From positions 1 to 6,032 of the forward strand of contig JAGPDJ010000168.1 in the NCBI GenBank assembly GCA_018057635.1: DNA of 6,032 nucleotides, written 5' to 3'. The notes under the pieces were generated by a model. It was not told the origin of the DNA. It saw nothing but the letters and a program-made list of their open reading frames with translations, and did no database searches. Within the stretch, counting starts at the first letter, position 1; each line of letters starts with the position of its first letter. This document shows, in pieces, positions 1-5,396 of the stretch. The DNA is from Ferruginibacter sp. (GTDB lineage Bacteria > Bacteroidota > Bacteroidia > Chitinophagales > Chitinophagaceae). Both the position numbers and the translations under genes were made by a program.

Positions 1-943
1 TTTTGTACCAGTATTCAGCACCGATAGAAGCTGAAACTTCACGAAGTTCTTCAGCACCACCATCAGGAGCATCTCCGAAAGAACTGAACCAGCTGCTAAC
101 AACACCTTTTGAACGGTAATCAGCCAATCCTGCTGAATCAAAAACATCCGGAGGAGTTGGAACCAGTAATTTGTTCACATCCAAAGCAACAGTTAATTTA
201 TTATCTGCATCAAATACTTTGGTGTAAGCACCACCTAAACCAAGGTTAGCAGGAATATAATCTTTTTGAGTTGCATCGCTGGTATAAGAAATTTTAGAAC
301 CCAGGTTGCTAAGGGTTAAACCCCAGTTGAATCCCTGTCCGTTTTCTTTTTGTCCATTGTGAAACAGGTGAAGGTCACCGGCAACAGAACTACCTTTCTT
401 ATAATTGATACCATTAACTGTACCACCAGCAAGGTCAGAGCTGATATACCTTAATGCAATACCCAGTGAAGTTTTCTTAGACAATTTCCTTGAATAACCA
501 AGATCAATTGCAAATTCCCTTGGGCGGAAAGTTTGTAAAGGATTTCCAAGTGCATCAGTAAACTGAATGTTACCAAGGCTGAAATACCTTACAGAAGCAG
601 AAAGCGCCTGCATGTCGTCCAGTTTATAATACCCAGCCAAAGACATCAGGTAAACATCGTTTAAACCCAGGTCATTTAACCATGGAGTGTAAGAAACTGC
701 TACACCTGCTTTGTTAGTGCTAAATGGTGTTTTAGCTATATTCCAGAAGTTAGAGTTCTGGTCAGGGTTAGTTGCAATTCCTGCATCACCCATACCACCT
801 GCACGTGCATCCGGTGATATCCTTAAAAATGGCACTGCAGAAGTAACCACGTTGATTGAGTTTGCAGTTTGGGCTTTGGTTGTAGTTATTGCCCCTCCCA
901 GTAACATTACCAGGGCAGTAAGTTTCAAAGTTGCTTGTTTCAT
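1..943 (-). CDS. porV: Type IX secretion outer-membrane protein PorV (LptO), C-terminus cut off by the window
   Basis: The minus strand is open from an ATG at 943-941 to the window edge and gives 314 residues without a stop. Residues 1-24 are a signal peptide: Lys2 and Lys7, a hydrophobic core at about 8-19, and likely cleavage after Ala24 before QTANS. Residues about 35-65 carry the PorV signature: VPFLRISPDARAGGMGDAG (residues 37-55), then IATNPDQNS and FWNIAK. The rest alternates aromatic and small residues with Gly/Asn turns, as in a FadL-like beta-barrel. Family members are roughly 390 residues long, so about 75 C-terminal residues should lie outside. In the known T9SS, PorV binds cargo leaving the translocon, delivers it to the PorU sortase for attachment or release, and sits in the outer membrane. 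It is divergent from gldJ. The PorV call is secure; the remaining doubt is a paralogue of the same family. Confidence 0.9.
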   Translation of the reverse strand, partial: MKQATLKLTALVMLLGGAITTTKAQTANSINVVTSAVPFLRISPDARAGGMGDAGIATNPDQNSNFWNIAKTPFSTNKAGVAVSYTPWLNDLGLNDVYLMSLAGYYKLDDMQALSASVRYFSLGNIQFTDALGNPLQTFRPREFAIDLGYSRKLSKKTSLGIALRYISSDLAGGTVNGINYKKGSSVAGDLHLFHNGQKENGQGFNWGLTLSNLGSKISYTSDATQKDYIPANLGLGGAYTKVFDADNKLTVALDVNKLLVPTPPDVFDSAGLADYRSKGVVSSWFSSFGDAPDGGAEELREVSASIGAEYWYK

Positions 944-1011
944 GCGTTTGTTTTGTCTTGGTTAGGTAGACTTACCTCTATAAGCGTTGATTTAATAGTT
1001 TTATTAAGTTG

Positions 1012-1041
1012 TAAAAATAGCAGATTTCTTCAAATCACCAA
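1012..1041 (-). promoter_or_regulatory. Candidate porV promoter P1 (nearest the gene)
   Basis: Read on the minus strand this is TTG (1041-1039), exactly 19 bases, then TATTTTTA (1019-1012). That is one mismatch from the Bacteroidota -7 element TAnnTTTG, at the normal distance from a -33 TTG. The transcript would start near 1007 and leave a leader of about 64 bases before the porV ATG at 943. Confidence 0.5.
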
Positions 1042-1083
1042 CTAAAAATATAAATTACTGTTAAAAAAAACAAAAATTATACT

Positions 1084-1113
1084 CAAAGATAGCTGTAAAT
1101 AAATCTTTTACAA
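1084..1113 (-). promoter_or_regulatory. Candidate porV promoter P2 (perfect consensus)
   Basis: On the minus strand TTTTG ends at 1111 and is followed by exactly 19 bases and TATCTTTG (1091-1084). This is a full match to the Bacteroidota TTG-N19-TAnnTTTG promoter. A start near 1079 would give a leader of about 135 bases. It is the best consensus match in the divergent region, although AT-rich DNA gives chance matches. Confidence 0.5.
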
Positions 1114-1140
1114 AATAAAGAAGAATATCTTCTGTAAATG

Positions 1141-1172
1141 CAAATGTAAGTACTGTAAACGTAAGTGATCAA
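1141..1172 (-). promoter_or_regulatory. Candidate porV promoter P3 (most distant)
   Basis: The minus strand reads TTG (1172-1170), 21 bases, then TACATTTG (1148-1141), a perfect -7 element with slightly wide spacing. It overlaps the CTGTAAA repeat cluster, so it could be a regulated promoter or a by-product of the repeat. The leader would be nearly 200 bases. Confidence 0.3.
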
Positions 1173-1318
1173 AAAAATATTGTATTTAGTCCTGTTGATA
1201 TAATGTATAAAGTATTGAAACAAGCCTCAATATAGTAGTAATTGTTGAGTTTTTATTCACGAACTTAGATTGAAACAAAAATAAATTCAGTTAAGATGCT
1301 AAAATGGTTGTAAAAAAA

Positions 1319-1348
1319 TTTCAGTTTCACTGAAAGTATTTATATTCG
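1319..1348 (+). promoter_or_regulatory. Candidate gldJ promoter
   Basis: The best plus-strand match upstream of gldJ is TTT (1319-1321), 19 bases, then TATATTCG (1341-1348), which has one mismatch to TAnnTTTG. Transcription would start near 1353 and give a 60-base leader. No perfect TAnnTTTG exists on the plus strand of this spacer. An AAAGGAAA at 1379-1386 looks like a Shine-Dalgarno sequence but is about 27 bases from the ATG, too far to act as one. Confidence 0.35.
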
Positions 1349-1413
1349 CAATTCGTAGAAAACCCCATTTACAATAATAAAGGAAACCTTTCGTTAATCA
1401 ATTTGCAAAACGA

Positions 1414-2976
1414 ATGAACATGCAAAATTTTTTTTCAGGTAAAAATCTGATTATCCTGGCAGTTGCTGCCATATCCCTGGGCTCATTAAGCTCTTGTTCC
1501 AAAAAGAAAAGCAAGTCGAGTGTGACTGGCTGGAACTATGACGACAAGAAAATGGGCAATTTCCATGTAGCCAAGATCAAGTATCCCAAAGCCGGCCCGG
1601 GCCTTGTATTCGTACAGGGTGGTTCATTTGTAATGGGTGCCAAAGACGAAGATGTAATGGGCGATTGGAACAATGTACCACGCCGTGTAACTATTCCATC
1701 ATTTTTTATAGATGAAACTGAAGTGGCAAACGTTCATTACAGGGAATACCTGTACTGGCTGGAAAACACTTTCAGCAATGATACAGCTATCATGAACCGG
1801 AGTTTGCCTGATACATTGGTGTGGAGAGAAGAACTTGCATACAATGAACCTTATGTTGAATATTATTTCAGGTATCCATCATATAACTATTATCCTGTAG
1901 TGGGTGTAACCTGGCAACAGGCACACGATTTTTGTATCTGGAGAACAGACAGGGTGAATGAATTAAATCTTGTAAGTAAAGGTTATCTTAAAAAAGATGC
2001 TATCAAAAGAGAAATGAAAGGCGGCGGAGCCGATGGTTCATTTAATACAGATGCATACCTGATGAATCCTGAATTGATCCAGGGAAGGAATAAACCAAAA
2101 AAATCTGCTTTAAAAGATGTAAACGGTAAGCCACGCAGTACCGTAAGGATGGAAGATGGTATACTGGGCATGGGTTACAGGCTTCCAACAGAAGCAGAAT
2201 GGGAATATGCTGCTTATGGTTTACTTGACCAAAACCCATCACCGCGTAAAAAAGAAAATAAGAGCGGTGAAGAATTACGTAATAATCAGCAGATCTATTC
2301 ATGGAGCAAAAACGCAAACGGTCTTAGAGATAACCGCAGGGGAAGCTGGCAGGGTAAATTCCTGGCAAACTTCAAACGCGGAAGTGGAGATAACATGGGT
2401 ATTGCTGGTGGTTTGAATGACCGTGCAGCTATTCCAGGTCCTGTTAAAGCTTTCTATCCAAATGCTTTTGGCTTATATAATATGAGTGGTAATGTGAGTG
2501 AGTGGGTTGGTGATGTTTACAGGCCTATGACTTCAGTTGACGGACAGGATTTCAACTATTTCCGTGGTAATAAATTTCAGAAATTTTATAAAAACAGCAG
2601 CGGCGAATATGAAAGAGATAGTATGGGCCGGTTGAAAAAAGCTGATATATCAGACGAAGAAGTTAAGAACCGTGCAAACTACCAGCATAATAATGTAATC
2701 AACTATCTTGATGGTGACTCTGCAAGCCAGGTTTACTATGGTTATGGTATCACTACTTTGATCAGCGACCAGTCAAGGGTTATTAAAGGTGGTAGCTGGA
2801 ATGACAGGCCATATTGGTTATCGCCGGGAGCACGCCGTTTCATGGAAGAAACCCAAGGTGCCAGCACAGTTGGTTTCCGTTGTGCACAAAACTACTTAGG
2901 CCCGCCGGAAGGACCAGGGTTTAAAGAAGGTAATATCTTCGGAAAACGCAAACAGAACAAGCGCAAAAAGAAATAA
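1414..2976 (+). CDS. gldJ: Gliding motility / type IX secretion lipoprotein GldJ
   Basis: This is a 520-residue lipoprotein. Basic residues are sparse at the N-terminus, a hydrophobic stretch spans 12-25, and the lipobox LSSC places the lipidated Cys at 28, followed by a Lys/Ser-rich linker. The rest is one FGE/SUMF1-type domain: GGSFVMG (69-75), IDETEVAN near 100, YRLPTEAEWEYAA (255-267), NMSGNVSEW (356-364), VIKGGSW (457-462) and GFRCAQN (C490). Details such as DWNNVPRRVT, YREYLYW and LPDTLVWREELAYNEPYVEYY match GldJ rather than its paralogue GldK/PorK. In Flavobacterium, GldJ is needed for gliding and stabilises GldK in the T9SS; it is periplasm-facing and membrane anchored. Only one of the two FGE active-site Cys positions appears filled, so a structural role is likely. 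The C-terminus ends in a Lys/Arg-rich tail. ATG 1414 and ATG 1420 both keep the signal peptide. Confidence 0.93.
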   Translation: MNMQNFFSGKNLIILAVAAISLGSLSSCSKKKSKSSVTGWNYDDKKMGNFHVAKIKYPKAGPGLVFVQGGSFVMGAKDEDVMGDWNNVPRRVTIPSFFIDETEVANVHYREYLYWLENTFSNDTAIMNRSLPDTLVWREELAYNEPYVEYYFRYPSYNYYPVVGVTWQQAHDFCIWRTDRVNELNLVSKGYLKKDAIKREMKGGGADGSFNTDAYLMNPELIQGRNKPKKSALKDVNGKPRSTVRMEDGILGMGYRLPTEAEWEYAAYGLLDQNPSPRKKENKSGEELRNNQQIYSWSKNANGLRDNRRGSWQGKFLANFKRGSGDNMGIAGGLNDRAAIPGPVKAFYPNAFGLYNMSGNVSEWVGDVYRPMTSVDGQDFNYFRGNKFQKFYKNSSGEYERDSMGRLKKADISDEEVKNRANYQHNNVINYLDGDSASQVYYGYGITTLISDQSRVIKGGSWNDRPYWLSPGARRFMEETQGASTVGFRCAQNYLGPPEGPGFKEGNIFGKRKQNKRKKK

Positions 2977-2996
2977 TCAAATCATTTATATTATAG

Positions 2997-3030
2997 AACC
3001 CCTTCAGCTCAACTGAAGGGGTTTTGTTTT
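2997..3030 (+). terminator. Rho-independent terminator of gldJ
   Basis: An 11-bp perfect stem (AACCCCTTCAG, 2997-3007, with CTGAAGGGGTT, 3013-3023) closes a 5-base loop and runs into TTTTGTTTT (3022-3030). It begins 21 bases after the gldJ stop. Gliding-gene transcription therefore probably ends here and murF is a separate unit. The minus-strand side lacks a good T tract, so it looks one-directional. Confidence 0.9.
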
Positions 3031-3035
3031 ACTTG

Positions 3036-3064
3036 TTATTTTGCCGGGATTATTTTGCCGGGGA
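3036..3064 (+). repeat. Two-copy tandem repeat, 14/15 bases
   Basis: TTATTTTGCCGGGA (3036-3049) is followed at once by TTATTTTGCCGGGGA (3050-3064), identical but for one added G. It sits between the gldJ terminator and the small minus-strand ORF. No function is evident. Confidence 0.7.
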
Positions 3065-3078
3065 GACGGGAAGGCGTT

Positions 3079-3204
3079 TTATTTGAATTCGTTATGCTTG
3101 TCATATTCTTCCTGTTTTACCGCTTTGCCGGTAAGTTTTTTTAATTGCCTGAAAGGCAGTAAGGCGTTTAAAGTACTCATTCCGTCTTTTCGCCTTCCCG
3201 GCAT
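3079..3204 (-). CDS. Possible small basic protein of 41 (or 33) residues, unknown function
   Basis: I do not recognise this gene. On the minus strand ATG 3204-3202 opens a frame of 41 codons ending in TAA at 3081-3079; a second in-frame ATG at 3180-3178 would give 33 residues beginning MSTLNALLPFRQ. The product is basic in its middle (RQLKKLTGKAVK) and ends in a charged stretch (QEEYDKHNEFK). There is no signal peptide or membrane segment; an amphipathic helix is plausible. Codon choice (TTA, AAA, GAA, AAC, GGC) resembles the neighbours, and the frame fills most of the spacer between the gldJ terminator and murF. The first start lies within 30 bases of murF on the opposite strand. No clear promoter or ribosome site was found for it. 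It could be a real small gene, a remnant, or chance; conservation would decide. Confidence 0.4.
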   Translation of the reverse strand: MPGRRKDGMSTLNALLPFRQLKKLTGKAVKQEEYDKHNEFK

Positions 3205-3210
3205 ATAAGC

Positions 3211-3262
3211 TAAAGTGCTATTTTTGTCATCATGGAAATAAATGAACTATACCAGCACTTTA
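3211..3262. promoter_or_regulatory. Perfect 9-bp inverted repeat around the murF start (possible operator)
   Basis: TAAAGTGCT (3211-3219) is the exact reverse complement of AGCACTTTA (3254-3262). The 34 bases between the arms contain the murF -7 element and the ATG at 3232. If transcription starts just before the ATG, the left arm is not in the RNA, so a DNA-binding site is more likely than an RNA hairpin. A 9-bp match at this spacing could also be chance. Confidence 0.35.
3219..3226 (+). promoter_or_regulatory. murF promoter -7 element; predicts a leaderless or near-leaderless mRNA
   Basis: TATTTTTG is a perfect TAnnTTTG and lies only 5 bases before the murF ATG. With the usual placement of this element, RNA would start at about 3230-3232. 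No TTG stands at the normal -33 distance, which weakens the call. There is no Shine-Dalgarno sequence. Confidence 0.5.
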
Positions 3263-4515
3263 AAAAACACCCCAGTGTACAGACGGATTCAAGAAAAATA
3301 AAAAAAGGCGACCTGTTTTTTGCCCTGAAAGGCCCTAATTTTAACGGTAACAAATATGCGCAGCAAGCCTTAGATGATGGCGCTGTTTTATGTATTGTTG
3401 ATGAAGAAACCGGTTTACATGACAGCCGGATAATTAAAGTGAATGACAGCCTGGAAACCCTACAGGCATTGGCAAAAAAACACCGGGAACAATTTTCCAT
3501 TCCGTTTATAGCAATTACCGGCAGTAATGGCAAAACAACTACAAAAGAGCTGGTTCATGTGGTGTTATCTATGAAGTATATCACTTATACAACAACCGGC
3601 AATCTTAATAATCACATTGGCATTCCGCTTACGATCCTTTCTGTGAAACCGGATGCAGAAATGGCCGTAATTGAAATGGGTGCCAATCACCAACATGAAA
3701 TTGAAGGATACTGCAAATATGCCTTACCAACTCATGGACTGATCACAAATTGCGGTAAAGCACACCTGGAAGGATTTGGTGGTGAAGAAGGTGTAAAAAA
3801 AGGAAAAGGTGAATTGTTCGATTACCTCCGAAACAACAATGGCACTGCTTTTATTTTTAATGATTACGGATACCTTTCTGAAATGAGTAAAGGTATTTCT
3901 AACATTATTACTTATGGAACTATTGATGCAGACTTAAACGGTGAAGCAATAAAAGAATCAGGCAGTGAATTCCTCCGAGTAAAAATCGGCAAAGGTGTTA
4001 CCATCAATGAAATAAACACACAACTTGTTGGAGGTTATAATCTTCCAAATGTACTTGCAGCTGTGTGCATTGGCAAAACTTTTGGGGTTGATGATGAACA
4101 GATCATTGCTGCACTTGAAAATTATATCCCATCCAACAGCCGGTCTCAATTGATAGAAAAAGACAGTAACCGCATCATACTGGATGCATACAATGCCAAT
4201 CCATCAAGCATGAAAGCAGCTATTGAGAACTTTGCAAATATGCCGGGTAATAAAAAAGTGCTCATGCTGGGCGGCATGATGGAATTGGGGGATGAAAGCA
4301 TGACCGAACATGAGAACTTAGTAAAACTCATCAATCAAAATCAATGGCATAAAGTAGTATTGGTTGGAAAGGATTATAAAGACCTTCCTGTTTCTTTCAT
4401 TCATTTTTATGATGTTTCAGATGCAAGGAACTGGTTCCGGGAGCAACATTTTATGGATGCACTAATATTGGTAAAAGGCTCCAGAAGTATGCAGATGGAG
4501 AAAGTGCTGGAGTGA
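3232..4515 (+). CDS. murF: UDP-N-acetylmuramoyl-tripeptide--D-alanyl-D-alanine ligase MurF
   Basis: The 427-residue protein is typical in length for a Bacteroidota MurF. It uses ATP to add D-Ala-D-Ala to UDP-MurNAc-tripeptide, the last cytoplasmic step in making the peptidoglycan pentapeptide. The N-terminal substrate domain shows TDSRKIKKGDLFFALKG (18-34). The central ATPase domain has the P-loop ITGSNGKTTTKE (95-106), NLNNHIGIP (124-132), VIEMGANH (146-153) and NCGKAHLEGFGGEEGV, then K192 in GKGE as the likely carbamylated metal-site Lys. The C-terminal ligase domain has LDAYNANPSSM (317-327) and LGGMMELG (346-353). All expected motifs are present and no frame damage is seen. The start at 3232 fits the family N-terminus and leaves almost no leader. 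No clear terminator follows; the stop codon touches the heptamer repeat. The gene is convergent with tRNA-Ser. Confidence 0.96.
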   Translation: MEINELYQHFKKHPSVQTDSRKIKKGDLFFALKGPNFNGNKYAQQALDDGAVLCIVDEETGLHDSRIIKVNDSLETLQALAKKHREQFSIPFIAITGSNGKTTTKELVHVVLSMKYITYTTTGNLNNHIGIPLTILSVKPDAEMAVIEMGANHQHEIEGYCKYALPTHGLITNCGKAHLEGFGGEEGVKKGKGELFDYLRNNNGTAFIFNDYGYLSEMSKGISNIITYGTIDADLNGEAIKESGSEFLRVKIGKGVTINEINTQLVGGYNLPNVLAAVCIGKTFGVDDEQIIAALENYIPSNSRSQLIEKDSNRIILDAYNANPSSMKAAIENFANMPGNKKVLMLGGMMELGDESMTEHENLVKLINQNQWHKVVLVGKDYKDLPVSFIHFYDVSDARNWFREQHFMDALILVKGSRSMQMEKVLE

Positions 4516-4563
4516 GGGTTTAGCGGTTAGCCGTTAGCGGTTAGTTATTAGCTATTAGTTGGG
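4516..4563 (+). repeat. Degenerate heptamer tandem repeat after murF
   Basis: Directly behind the murF TGA the sequence can be read in 7-base steps: GGGTTTA, GCGGTTA, GCCGTTA, GCGGTTA, GTTATTA, GCTATTA, then a decayed GTTGGG. The consensus is about GCNGTTA. The block fills most of the 70-base gap to the convergent tRNA gene. I recall similar TTAG-type heptamer arrays between Bacteroidota genes; no function is assigned here. Confidence 0.75.
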
Positions 4564-4585
4564 AGCCGCTATGGCGGTTAAAAAG

Positions 4586-4672
4586 CGGAGACGAAGGGAT
4601 TCGAACCCTTGATACAGTTTCCCGTATACACACTTTCCAGGCGTGCTCCTTCAACCACTCGGACACGTCTCC
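4586..4672 (-). tRNA. tRNA-Ser, anticodon GGA
   Basis: The minus strand folds as a complete class II tRNA of 87 bases. The acceptor stem GGAGACG pairs with CGTCTCC and is followed by discriminator G, as expected for serine. The D arm is GTCCGAGTGGTTGAAGGAGC. The anticodon stem CACGC/GTGTG carries loop CTGGAAA, with anticodon GGA at 4638-4636. A long variable arm (TATACGGGAAACTGTA) and the T arm AAGGGTTCGAATCCCTT complete it. It reads UCC and UCU codons. CCA is not encoded: the discriminator is followed by CTTTTT, whose T run may help end transcription. Confidence 0.97.
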
Positions 4673-4702
4673 AATCCAGAAAATAAATTATTTTATGGGA
4701 CG

Positions 4703-4710
4703 CAAATGTA
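4703..4710 (-). promoter_or_regulatory. tRNA-Ser promoter -7 element
   Basis: The minus strand reads TACATTTG, a perfect TAnnTTTG, 30 bases upstream of the mature tRNA 5' end. RNA would start near 4698 with a 5' leader of about 26 bases for RNase P to remove. No TTG was found at the exact -33 spacing. Confidence 0.5.
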
Positions 4711-4863
4711 CATGCTTATATGGGTAAATTAAAATCAATCTGAAAAAATGATTTAAAACGACAATCAATTTTATTTTTTAAAACCTGATGTAGTTTTAGT
4801 CCATATACTGTTATAATTAAGTGTAGCTGCGGCGGGTTTTATAACACAAAACAATAAATCCAG

Positions 4864-4871
4864 TATCTTTG
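4864..4871 (+). promoter_or_regulatory. Promoter -7 element for the 161-residue gene and darA
   Basis: TATCTTTG is a perfect TAnnTTTG. RNA would start near 4875, about 20 bases before the ATG at 4895. The upstream -33 region has only TTTT (4837-4840), 23 bases away. No terminator lies between the two downstream genes, so this probably drives both. Confidence 0.5.
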
Positions 4872-4894
4872 CTAACTAAAAAGTACAACAAATA

Positions 4895-5380
4895 ATGTTG
4901 AAGTCAGGAATTATATTCAGTTTTTTACTTATATCATTAACATCCTTTATATCAGGAAATGGTTTAAAAAAAGAATTCGACAAGGCAGATTTTTATGCTG
5001 CTCTTTCTTCTGATAAATTGAATGAAATAAATACCCAGTTAAATATCCTGAAAGAATCATCCCTCGATGAAAAAGAAGCTTATGAAGGCACTTTGCTCAT
5101 GAAAAAATCGGGGCTGGTAGCAAATGCAAAGGAAAAACTGAGTTTATTCAAAACAGGCAGGATGAAACTGGAAGCCAGTATTTCAAAAGATACTAAAAAT
5201 GCAGAGTACAGGTTTTTAAGGATCATCATCCAGGAACATGCACCTAAAATTGTAAAATACCGCAACGAACTGGAAGCCGATAGCCGGCTGATACTTGATA
5301 ATTACAAAAACCTGCCGCAATTCCTTCAACAGGTGATAAACGATTACAGCAAAAAATCAAAGGTTTTAAAAAACCTGTAA
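4895..5380 (+). CDS. Uncharacterised exported helical protein upstream of darA (161 aa)
   Basis: No function is known to me. Residues 1-23 form a probable signal peptide: Lys3, hydrophobic 5-19, and a small-residue region SFISGNG with no lipobox Cys, so the product is likely soluble periplasmic. The mature part is highly charged and predicted helical, resembling a short TPR-like solenoid. A motif AYEG (62-65) precedes a Lys-rich stretch, then KLSLFKTGRMKLEASISKD and YRFLRIIIQEHAP (105-117). I recall the pattern (AYxG, fixed helix spacing, RFLR...I..N.P) from small uncharacterised proteins in other Bacteroidota; this is memory, not a search. The stop is 16 bases before the darA ATG, so the two genes are likely co-transcribed and the protein may serve pigment assembly or transport. 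That role is inferred only from position. Confidence 0.8.
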   Translation: MLKSGIIFSFLLISLTSFISGNGLKKEFDKADFYAALSSDKLNEINTQLNILKESSLDEKEAYEGTLLMKKSGLVANAKEKLSLFKTGRMKLEASISKDTKNAEYRFLRIIIQEHAPKIVKYRNELEADSRLILDNYKNLPQFLQQVINDYSKKSKVLKNL

Positions 5381-5396
5381 GTCAATAACAGGCAGC

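Larger units (their letters stand above)
944..1413. other. AT-rich divergent intergenic region between porV and gldJ
   Basis: These 470 bases contain no ORF with coding character on either strand. They hold candidate minus-strand promoters for porV at 1012-1041, 1084-1113 and 1141-1172, a weaker plus-strand candidate for gldJ at 1319-1348, and a cluster of CTGTAAA words between 1093 and 1160. Homopolymer A runs are frequent, for example at 1072-1079 and 1171-1177. An imperfect palindrome (GGTAGACTTACC, 965-976) lies in the expected porV leader. I see no riboswitch or RNA gene. Confidence 0.7.

Noticed and set aside
711..965. Plus-strand ORF of 84 codons opposite the porV start
   Set aside because: It is antisense to the signal peptide and signature region of porV, which has clear family motifs, and its product resembles nothing.
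944..1413. Riboswitch or structured leader upstream of gldJ or porV
   Set aside because: No known conserved core or long stem is seen; the region is AT-rich and low in complexity.
2042..2416. Overlapping ORFs on both strands inside gldJ
   Set aside because: They are frame shadows of the conserved FGE-like domain, which is intact in the main frame.
3210..3533. Minus-strand ORF of 107 codons covering the murF 5' end
   Set aside because: It runs antisense to the conserved MurF N-terminal domain and P-loop; the Cys/Ser-rich product looks like shadow translation.
4516..4563. CRISPR-like short repeats
   Set aside because: Units are only 7 bases and contiguous, with no spacers.
4566..4577. Hairpin CCGC-TATG-GCGG as a terminator for murF or the tRNA
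   Set aside because: The stem is only 4 bp and no T tract follows in either direction.
4586..4672. tRNA gene as an integration (att) site for a mobile element
   Set aside because: No integrase, no duplicated tRNA 3' end and no change of base composition is visible on either side.
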